A stretch of 26,298 nt of DNA, from NCBI GenBank assembly GCA_910588505.1, contig CAJUPQ010000048.1, positions 1 to 26,298 of the forward strand, read 5' to 3'. Position numbers and translations under genes: made by a program. Source of the stretch: an uncultured Hungatella sp. (GTDB taxonomy: Bacteria > Bacillota > Clostridia > Lachnospirales > Lachnospiraceae). The notes below the pieces were generated by a model. The model was not told the DNA's origin, did no database searches, and worked only from the letters and a program-made list of their open reading frames with translations. Shown in pieces: positions 1-5,764 of the stretch. Every line of letters starts with the position of its first letter. The first letter of the stretch is position 1.

Positions 1-471
1 CACCTCTACAACTCGTCCCATAAGAGGCACCTCCAAAACGATCAGCCGTTTATGGCGCAGCACCTTTTTCACTGTGCCTTTATAATTCATCATCGCGCCG
101 GATGTTACCACCAGTTGTTCCCCTTCCAGATACCCTTCCGAATATCTCACCAGATGTTCCTTACCGCCAAGTTCCTTAAGATACGCTTCCTCCTCCGGGT
201 AGAAGGGCGTTATCTCTTCCCCGGTCCGCAGCACTTTCGCGTTTATCTTCCGCTGCTTCAACCGCAGAAAAAAGTCTTCTGCCTCATCAGTCTTTACAAA
301 CACGTATCCAGGAAACAGCCTGCCGCTAACCAGTTTCCACTCTCCCAAAACCTTTGTCATTCTCTCCGCTGTCAGTATAAACACATCCTCATCAGCTTCC
401 ATGATTGTTCTGCGGCACTGTTGACATATTTCTTCCTCTGTACCTGTGCTGACCTGCATTACATACCACAT
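1..471 (-). CDS. loaP: LoaP-like transcription antiterminator (third of three, cut by the window edge)
   Basis: This is a NusG paralog of the LoaP type, which binds elongating RNA polymerase and lets it read through terminators in long operons. The visible 157 codons start MWYVMQVSTGTEEE and include the NGN-domain signature LFPGYVFVKTDEAE near residue 50. They then run into a KOW-type C-terminal segment (VKKVLRHKRLIVLEVPLMGR), and the 3' end lies outside the window. The ATG is preceded by GGCGGCAGG and overlaps the end of the preceding gene by 13 bp, which points to translational coupling. Of the last two copies this one keeps the more canonical NGN motif. LoaP genes usually sit at the head of the polysaccharide or antibiotic operon they control, so the target may begin just left of this window; that is inference. 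Confidence in the family is high. Confidence 0.85.
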   Translation of the reverse strand, partial: MWYVMQVSTGTEEEICQQCRRTIMEADEDVFILTAERMTKVLGEWKLVSGRLFPGYVFVKTDEAEDFFLRLKQRKINAKVLRTGEEITPFYPEEEAYLKELGGKEHLVRYSEGYLEGEQLVVTSGAMMNYKGTVKKVLRHKRLIVLEVPLMGRVVEV

Positions 472-1037
472 CCTGCCGCCTTCCCAAATCCGTTTAACAT
501 GTTTTGGTATGAATACGTCTTCTCTGTGATCTCCAGTCCTACCTCCGCCAGGTATTCTTTACCGAGTAGATTCATGCTGATGATCCCTTTTCTCTTATGG
601 CGGTCTATTTTTTTGACTCTGGACTCCAGCCCTGTCAGAGGTCCTTTATAGATGCTCAGAATATCATCGCGGATCACTCCATAGGACATGTCAACCTCAT
701 CCTTTCCTCCTGTTAGCTTTATGAGAAGCTCTTCCTCCTCACGCTTTACCGGACAAAACCCATCGGTCTGGCCTGAAATCCCGCAACACTCCGAAGAATC
801 TGCATTCTCCAAATACGGGATTCGGTTCCCCCTACTCAAAGCCCTGGTGATAAAAAACACATATTCTGGCAGAAATCGGTCTCTCTCATCATGCCATTGA
901 CCCTGATATCGTTTCTTTTTCACGCAGAACAGTTCCCGCCACTCACCATCCAATTGGGTAAGTACACTCCCGAAATTCCCGAACTGCTGTCCGGTCATTT
1001 CCTCCTTGCCTGGCTCTTTCTGAATCGCGTACCACAC
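459..1037 (-). CDS. loaP: LoaP-like transcription antiterminator (second of three, divergent)
   Basis: A 192-aa NusG/LoaP paralog with a GTG start (MWYAIQKEPGKEE) 17 bp after the first copy ends. The NGN domain is recognisable from the MWYAIQ opening and RFLPEYVFFIT near residue 55. The canonical FPGYVF core has become LPEYVF, and a cysteine-containing segment (SSECCGISG) follows. The C-terminal KOW segment is well kept (GPLTGLESRVKKIDRHKRKGIISMNLLGKEYLAEVGLEI), followed by a roughly 20-residue extra tail. It lies in one transcription unit with the copies on both sides. The divergent NGN core may mean altered RNA or polymerase contacts, or relaxed selection. The family call rests on the combined start motif, KOW motif and neighbourhood. 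Confidence 0.75.
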   Translation of the reverse strand: MWYAIQKEPGKEEMTGQQFGNFGSVLTQLDGEWRELFCVKKKRYQGQWHDERDRFLPEYVFFITRALSRGNRIPYLENADSSECCGISGQTDGFCPVKREEEELLIKLTGGKDEVDMSYGVIRDDILSIYKGPLTGLESRVKKIDRHKRKGIISMNLLGKEYLAEVGLEITEKTYSYQNMLNGFGKAAGCGM

Positions 1038-1054
1038 TTTGAATCACCATCCCT

Positions 1055-1573
1055 TTAATGCCAAGTTCTGACTCCTTCAAACTCGATTCCTAAGTACAGG
1101 ATCTGCCTGCGCCCCAAAAAGCTGGTCTCCAATTCCGCGATCCGTTTATGAAGATTCACCTTTCGGATCCTGTCTTTTACCGTTACTAAAGGCCCGGACA
1201 GATACCGGATCGTTCCATCTCCAGCTATCTGCACTCCGGATATCCCGATGATCCCGCTTTTATCCGCAAGACTCCCCATCAGGTCCGATTCGTGCTGCTC
1301 CAGGGTAGAGATATACATATCATCACTGAACAGAAGCTTTGGCTTAGGAGTTCTTTTCAGTTCTTTGTACACCTTTTCCGGCTGATCGGTGTCGATAAAC
1401 ACATATCCCGGAAACAGGTTTTCATGCACTACCTGCCACTGCCCTTCAAATTTTTTCTTTCTGCTTCTTTTTAAATGAAAGCACCGCGCATTCAAGCTTT
1501 CGGAAAGCAGATTGGAGACAAAATCCTCCGTATGCTTTTCCTCTCCATCTCTCACATGAACTACACACCACAT
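1055..1573 (-). CDS. loaP: LoaP-like transcription antiterminator (first of three)
   Basis: A 172-aa NusG paralog. It opens MWCVVHVRDGEEKHTEDFV, carries the NGN signature NLFPGYVFIDTDQPEKVY near residues 52-69, and ends in a KOW-like block (GPLVTVKDRIRKVNLHKRIAELETSFLGRRQ). Length and architecture match LoaP, which with NusA-type factors makes RNA polymerase processive on specific long operons. The ATG at 1571-1573 follows GGAG with a 9-nt spacer. It is the promoter-proximal gene of a three-antiterminator run, and the region directly upstream is the putative invertible promoter. No other strong minus-strand promoter was found before it in the present orientation, so expression may depend on that switch. 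Confidence 0.87.
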   Translation of the reverse strand: MWCVVHVRDGEEKHTEDFVSNLLSESLNARCFHLKRSRKKKFEGQWQVVHENLFPGYVFIDTDQPEKVYKELKRTPKPKLLFSDDMYISTLEQHESDLMGSLADKSGIIGISGVQIAGDGTIRYLSGPLVTVKDRIRKVNLHKRIAELETSFLGRRQILYLGIEFEGVRTWH

Positions 1574-1616
1574 AGGTAATCACTCCAGATGTAGGGCTCA
1601 TTTTGTCAAAAACAAC

Positions 1617-1646
1617 CGCTTAATAGACTGTTAAGCGACACTTTTT
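1617..1646 (+). repeat. Left 30-bp inverted repeat of the putative switch
   Basis: Exact reverse complement of 1828-1857 over 30 bp; the match stops on both sides. The repeat itself contains a 7-bp stem (CGCTTAA/TTAAGCG) with loop TAGACTG. Read leftwards toward loaP it lacks a proper T-run after the stem, so it should be a poor terminator in that direction. Confidence 0.9.
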
Positions 1647-1755
1647 TGCTATTCTCTGGGTTGTTATTTTCGGAAAATTCAGATATTTTACAGAATAAAA
1701 TGGTAATATATTGAATTTGTTTGATATACTTAGAAAAAATGATAATTTATCACAG

Positions 1756-1784
1756 TTGACACATACCAGAAAGAATGATATAAT
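1756..1784 (+). promoter_or_regulatory. Consensus sigma-70/SigA promoter inside the inverted repeats
   Basis: TTGACA at 1756-1761 and TATAAT at 1779-1784 are separated by exactly 17 bp, with an extended -10 TG at 1776-1777. This is a perfect match to the vegetative consensus. It points right, away from the loaP genes. Transcription would start near 1791 and meet the hairpin at 1834-1867, giving an RNA of only about 75 nt in this orientation. Confidence 0.85.
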
Positions 1785-1827
1785 CGAATCCGTTATAAAA
1801 AATGACGTTTTTTATATTGATGCAAAT

Positions 1828-1857
1828 AAAAAGTGTCGCTTAACAGTCTATTAAGCG
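1828..1857 (-). repeat. Right 30-bp inverted repeat of the putative switch
   Basis: Exact reverse complement of 1617-1646. It overlaps the left arm of a stronger hairpin, because the flanking bases outside the repeat (1858-1867) lengthen the stem and add a T-run that the left copy does not have. Confidence 0.9.
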
Positions 1858-1867
1858 ACATTTTTTT
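1834..1867 (+). terminator. Bidirectional intrinsic terminator at the right edge of the switch
   Basis: A 10-bp perfect stem, TGTCGCTTAA (1834-1843) with TTAAGCGACA (1851-1860), has a 7-nt loop and is followed by seven T (1861-1867). On the minus strand the stem is followed by CTTTTT, so it can stop transcription from both sides. It would end the OFF-orientation transcript and also insulate the switch from the minus-strand genes to the right. Confidence 0.8.
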
Positions 1868-1936
1868 GCGTTATTTTGTACTAAAGTACCTGTTTGGTCA
1901 GCGATATAAAAAGAGTGGTGGCAAGCCTGCTCTCTC

Positions 1937-2080
1937 CTATTCCTTAGTCATTTTTTCCTTTTCTCTCCGCAATTCAGCGATTTTTCTCTTTGCCTCCTCT
2001 AAGTCCTTGCACCCGTTTACTATCATTTCAATCATCTGCAAGATTCCATTGTATTGTCTGTCTGTCATAATCTCTGCCAT
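1937..2080 (-). CDS. Small hypothetical protein, 47 aa
   Basis: An ATG-to-TAG reading frame of 47 codons, beginning MAEIMTDRQYNGILQMIEMI and ending REKEKMTKE. The product is hydrophilic, probably alpha-helical, with a Glu/Lys-rich coiled-coil-like second half and a single Cys. No membrane segment or signal is visible. Upstream is GGGAGATAGGCGG, a possible ribosome binding site. It lies 76 bp downstream of the ClC gene on the same strand and ahead of the bidirectional terminator, so it could be the last cistron of that transcript. The start MTDRQxxxILQMIEMI resembles short proteins of unknown function seen in Lachnospiraceae, from memory only. Function unknown. Confidence 0.5.
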   Translation of the reverse strand: MAEIMTDRQYNGILQMIEMIVNGCKDLEEAKRKIAELRREKEKMTKE

Positions 2081-2156
2081 ATCATTTCCGCCTATCTCCC
2101 CTTACTCTTCACCCCCACATTTATATAGGAAGAAATCCCCCATTCTTTCTCTTCTC

Positions 2157-3422
2157 TCAATGCGCCCGCCGATTAATAAACTCCGTCCTCATCTTCGAGT
2201 ACACAAACTTCTGGCTCCCATACAGTCCATAGTACCCGGACAGGGCAAAGCTGACTGCGATAGCCATAACAAAATAAGGCATCCCCTCAAACCCAAACAT
2301 CTCAAAAGCCAGAAGCATGCTGGTCACCGGGCTGTTGGTCACTCCGACAAACAGAGCCGCCATGCCGCAGGCCGCGCACAGAGACGGCGAAAAGCCCAGG
2401 AAAGTCCCTATGATGCACCCAAAGGTAGCGCCCACGCACAAGGTCGGCACGATCTCGCCGCCCTTGTACCCGGCGCCCAATGTCACTGCCGTAAATACCA
2501 TTTTGAGGATAAACGCCTCATACCTGACATGGCCTTCCATGGCCTCCTCGATCAGGCCCATGCTGCTGCCATTGAAATCCCGGTTTCCCACTAAAAGCGT
2601 CAGGCCGATGAGGATGGCGGACGCGGCCAGGATCCGGACATAAGGATTTTGAAACCGCTTCTTGTACAGATGCTCCGATCCATGGAGCATAAGGCAGAAC
2701 AGGACGCTTATTGCAGCGCACAAAGCCCCCAGAAAGATGATGACCAGAGCCGACTTTGGCTCGAACGCCGGGATCTCCAGGATCTCAAAGTGTTCCCCGG
2801 AAAGCCCCATAAGCCCGGCCATGCCGGCGCCGATAAAGGAGGCGAAGAGACAGGGGACCAGGGCCGCGTAGTACATGACGCCCACGCTGATGACCTCCAG
2901 GGAGAACAGAGCCGCGGCCAGAGGCGTGCCGAACAGAGCGCCAAAATACCCGCTCATGCCGCACATCACAGCCACCTTGGTATCCCTCTCGTCCAGCTTT
3001 AACAACTTGCCCACCAGGATGCCCATGCTGCCTCCGATCTGCAAAGCAGCGCCCTCCCGGCCTGCGGAACCTCCCGTCAGATGGGTCAGGATGGTGCTGA
3101 CAAAGATCAGGGGGCCTGTACATAGGGCAAGCTTGCCGTCGGAGGACACCACCTCAAAGACCATGTTGGTGCCACGGTTCTTTTCCTGATGAAAGGTCTG
3201 ATACAGCCACACAATGGCAACCCCTGACAGGGGCAGCAGATACAAAAGCCACCCAAAACGCTGAAAGCTTGCCGCCGCCATCTGGATACCGTGGCCGAAG
3301 ATGCCGCCTATAACGCCTCCTAAAACTCCCACAATGGTGGAGATAAGACCCCATTTCAAAAAGTAATTCACCTGTTCCCCAACAGGCCCTCTTGCTGTAA
3401 ACAATTCCAGTTTCATTCTCAT
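2157..3422 (-). CDS. ClC-family chloride channel or H+/anion antiporter
   Basis: A 421-aa polytopic membrane protein with about ten hydrophobic segments. The ClC selectivity-filter motif appears as GGSAGREGAALQIGGSMG (residues 117-134), in which E123 is the external gating glutamate position. A second ClC element, GTPLAAALFSLEVIS (165-179), contains E176, roughly where the internal proton glutamate lies in antiporters. The usual GREGP is GREGA here, as in some divergent bacterial ClC groups. Known members move chloride across the cytoplasmic membrane, often for acid or ion homeostasis; the actual anion is not readable from sequence. The start MRMKLEL follows GAGGGA. The gene lies 74 bp downstream of the threonine ammonia-lyase gene on the same strand and may be cotranscribed. 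Confidence 0.88.
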   Translation of the reverse strand: MRMKLELFTARGPVGEQVNYFLKWGLISTIVGVLGGVIGGIFGHGIQMAAASFQRFGWLLYLLPLSGVAIVWLYQTFHQEKNRGTNMVFEVVSSDGKLALCTGPLIFVSTILTHLTGGSAGREGAALQIGGSMGILVGKLLKLDERDTKVAVMCGMSGYFGALFGTPLAAALFSLEVISVGVMYYAALVPCLFASFIGAGMAGLMGLSGEHFEILEIPAFEPKSALVIIFLGALCAAISVLFCLMLHGSEHLYKKRFQNPYVRILAASAILIGLTLLVGNRDFNGSSMGLIEEAMEGHVRYEAFILKMVFTAVTLGAGYKGGEIVPTLCVGATFGCIIGTFLGFSPSLCAACGMAALFVGVTNSPVTSMLLAFEMFGFEGMPYFVMAIAVSFALSGYYGLYGSQKFVYSKMRTEFINRRAH

Positions 3423-3496
3423 TCCCTCGTGTCCGTATTGATCTCCTTTTCTGACGCTCAGGGCCAGGTGGTCCCGCGTTCCTTTTAGGGCTCTGG

Positions 3497-4720
3497 CTAC
3501 TCCGTATACGTCCCGGAAGCCTTCACCAGCTTGGGACGATATCCCTCCTCATTCAGCGCGTTGACAATGGCGTTCTTGTGCTCTGTACCGAATGCCTCGA
3601 TGGTGATCCTTAATTCCACCGCCGCGTTGCGGTTGATGCTGACAAACTGGTTGTGCTCCAGCTTGATCACATTGCCCTTCTGCTCCGCAAGAAGGGAAGA
3701 CACCTTAGCCAGCTCTCCCGGCTTGTCCGGAAGCAGTACAGACACGGTAAATACCCGGTCCCTCTGAACTAAACCGTGCTGAACCACAGAGGCCATGGTG
3801 ATCACGTCCATGTTTCCGCCGCTTAACACAGACACGATCTTCTTTTTCTGTACATTAAGATGTTTTAGCGCCGCCACGGTCAGAAGCCCGGAATTCTCCA
3901 CGATCATCTTGTGGTTCTCCACCATGTCAAGGAAGGTGACGATCAGCTCGCTGTCCTCCACGGTGATGATATCGTCCACATTTTCCTGAATATAGGGGAA
4001 GATCAGATCTCCGGGACACCGCACCGCCGTGCCGTCGGCAATGGTGTCCGCGCTCTTAAGCTCCACCACATGGCCGGCCCGCAGGGATTCCTGCATACAG
4101 TTGGCCCCTGCCGGCTCTACGCCGATGACCTTGATCTTGGGATTTAAAAGCTTTGCCAGGGTGGAGATGCCGGCGCACAGCCCGCCGCCGCCTACGGGGA
4201 CCAGGATGTAGTCCACAGTTGGCAGCTCCTTGATGATCTCCATGGCAATGGTTCCCTGACCGGTGGCCACAGCCAGGTCGTTAAATGGATGAACAAAGGT
4301 CAGTCCCCGCTCACCGGCTATGTTCAGGGCATAGGCGCAGCACTCGTCAAAATCATTTCCTTCCAGGATCACCTCGGCTCCATAATTTCTGGTCCGGTTC
4401 ACCTTGATCAGAGGGGTGGTGGTGGGCATCACCACAGTGGCGGGAATCCCTGCCAGCTTGGCAGCGTAGGCCACCCCCTGGGCATGGTTCCCTGCGGACG
4501 CTGTAATAAGCCCCCTCTTTTTCTCCTCCTCTGACAGGGTGCTTATTTTGTAGTAAGCACCCCTTAACTTGTAAGCGCCGGTGTACTGCATATTTTCCGG
4601 CTTAAAATACACTTTGTTGCCTGTCTGCTCTGAAAAATACTCGCTGTACACCAGTTTCGTCTCCTGGGCAACTCTGCCCACTGCCTCCGAAGCTTCCTCA
4701 AAACTTTCTAATGTCATCAT
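3497..4720 (-). CDS. ilvA: Threonine ammonia-lyase (threonine dehydratase) with C-terminal ACT domain
   Basis: PLP-dependent enzyme that deaminates L-threonine to 2-oxobutanoate, feeding isoleucine synthesis or threonine fermentation. Length is 407 aa. The fold-type II signature YKLRGAY puts the PLP lysine at K51. SAGNHAQG lies at 75-82, the phosphate-binding glycine loop VPVGGGGLCAG at 174-184 and SGGN at 300-303. Residues about 323-400 form one ACT domain (FTVSVLLPDKPGELAKVSSLL), which typically binds an amino acid effector. The single-ACT architecture and length fit the tdcB-like/short ilvA type better than the long two-ACT biosynthetic enzyme. Two adjacent ATG codons open the gene, and the first overlaps the ftsY stop in an ATGA arrangement, indicating translational coupling. 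A threonine enzyme after ftsY is a local addition to the conserved cluster. Confidence 0.92.
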   Translation of the reverse strand: MMTLESFEEASEAVGRVAQETKLVYSEYFSEQTGNKVYFKPENMQYTGAYKLRGAYYKISTLSEEEKKRGLITASAGNHAQGVAYAAKLAGIPATVVMPTTTPLIKVNRTRNYGAEVILEGNDFDECCAYALNIAGERGLTFVHPFNDLAVATGQGTIAMEIIKELPTVDYILVPVGGGGLCAGISTLAKLLNPKIKVIGVEPAGANCMQESLRAGHVVELKSADTIADGTAVRCPGDLIFPYIQENVDDIITVEDSELIVTFLDMVENHKMIVENSGLLTVAALKHLNVQKKKIVSVLSGGNMDVITMASVVQHGLVQRDRVFTVSVLLPDKPGELAKVSSLLAEQKGNVIKLEHNQFVSINRNAAVELRITIEAFGTEHKNAIVNALNEEGYRPKLVKASGTYTE

Positions 4721-5670
4721 GCTCTTTCGTCCTCTTCCCTTCCTCTAACATCAAACAGCGCGTTGATAAATTCTTTCGCGTCAAATTTCTGCAGATCGTC
4801 GATTTTCTCTCCGATGCCGATGTATTTCACCGGCAGCCCCAGCTCTGACTGGATGGCAACAGCCACGCCGCCTTTGGCGGTGCCGTCAAGCTTTGTCAGG
4901 ATGATGCCGGTCACTTCCGCCACCTCCATAAACTGCTTTGCCTGGGAAAGGGCGTTCTGCCCCGTGGTTCCGTCCAGAACCACCAGAGTCTCCCTGTAGG
5001 CGTCCGGGTACTCTTTGTCAATGATCCGGTTGATCTTCTTTAACTCTTCCATCAAATTCTTTTTGTTGTGGAGTCTTCCTGCCGTGTCGCAGATCAGCAC
5101 GTCCGCATTTCTGGACTTGGCCGCCGCCACGGCATCGTAGATCACCGCCGCCGGGTCGGATCCCTCCTGCTGGGCGATCAGCTCCACCCCTGCCCTGTGG
5201 GACCACTCTGTCAGCTGCTCAATGGCTGCCGCCCGGAAGGTGTCCGCTGCCGCCAGGATGACTCTCTTTCCGCTCTCCTTCAGCTGCCCGGCCAGTTTCC
5301 CCACAGACGTGGTCTTGCCCACCCCGTTGACGCCGATGACCAGCACCACGGACTTTCGGTTCTCAAACTCATAGGCATTTTCCCCAAGGTCCATCTGCTG
5401 CCGCATGCTCTCCATAAGGATGGCTTTGCACTCCGAGGGCTCCTTGATGTGCTGTTCCTTTACTTTGGCTTTCAAGTCCTCCACAATGGACATGGTAGTT
5501 TGGATCCCCAGATCCCCCATGATCAGGATCTCCTCGATTTCCTCGTAAAAATCGTCGTCAATGGCGGTAAATCCGCTGAATATGGAGTCCATCCCTGACA
5601 CGATGTTGGCTCTGGTCTTGGCAAGCCCCTCTACCAAACGGCCAAAAAAACCTTTTTTCCCCTCTGCCAT
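4717..5670 (-). CDS. ftsY: Signal recognition particle receptor FtsY
   Basis: SRP-family GTPase that receives ribosome-nascent-chain-SRP complexes at the membrane and hands them to the Sec translocon. The 317-aa protein has a short N domain (about 1-100) and a complete NG GTPase. G1 is GVNGVGKTT at 113-121, followed by DTFRAAA at 143-149, DTAGR at 195-199, TKLDGTAKGG at 259-268 and GIGEK near 285-289. The acidic A domain of enteric FtsY is essentially absent, as is normal in Firmicutes. The ATG follows AGGAGGGATACAG. The gene lies 94 bp downstream of smc in the usual Firmicute order and overlaps the next gene by 4 bp. Confidence 0.97.
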   Translation of the reverse strand: MAEGKKGFFGRLVEGLAKTRANIVSGMDSIFSGFTAIDDDFYEEIEEILIMGDLGIQTTMSIVEDLKAKVKEQHIKEPSECKAILMESMRQQMDLGENAYEFENRKSVVLVIGVNGVGKTTSVGKLAGQLKESGKRVILAAADTFRAAAIEQLTEWSHRAGVELIAQQEGSDPAAVIYDAVAAAKSRNADVLICDTAGRLHNKKNLMEELKKINRIIDKEYPDAYRETLVVLDGTTGQNALSQAKQFMEVAEVTGIILTKLDGTAKGGVAVAIQSELGLPVKYIGIGEKIDDLQKFDAKEFINALFDVRGREEDERA

Positions 5671-5764
5671 CTGTATCCCTCCTGTTGTTCTTGGTTATCT
5701 CATATTTAAAGTTGTTGGTTCCCTCCCTGGCCCGAGACTAAATCCGCCCCTTGCTCACTCTAAA

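Larger units (their letters stand above)
1617..1857. promoter_or_regulatory. Putative invertible promoter segment (phase switch)
   Basis: The sequence shows perfect 30-bp inverted repeats (1617-1646 and 1828-1857) enclosing 181 bp of AT-rich, non-coding DNA. The enclosed DNA contains a full-consensus promoter reading right. This layout (short inverted repeats about 200 bp apart, promoter inside, regulator gene just outside) is that of invertible promoters such as fimS or the Bacteroides capsule switches. In the present orientation the promoter faces away from the loaP genes. Inversion would place its -10 at about 1690-1695 on the minus strand, giving a leader of about 110 nt before loaP. No recombinase is visible in the window, and inversion itself is inferred. 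Confidence 0.7.

Noticed and set aside
1617..1857. Inverted-repeat segment read as a MITE or insertion remnant
   Set aside because: No target-site duplication is visible next to the repeats and the inside holds a perfect promoter rather than degenerate transposon sequence; the switch explanation fits better, though a MITE origin is not excluded.
1833..2594. 253-aa plus-strand open frame over the switch edge and the ClC gene
   Set aside because: Most of it is antisense to the clearly homologous ClC protein; composition is low-complexity and no ribosome binding site is present.
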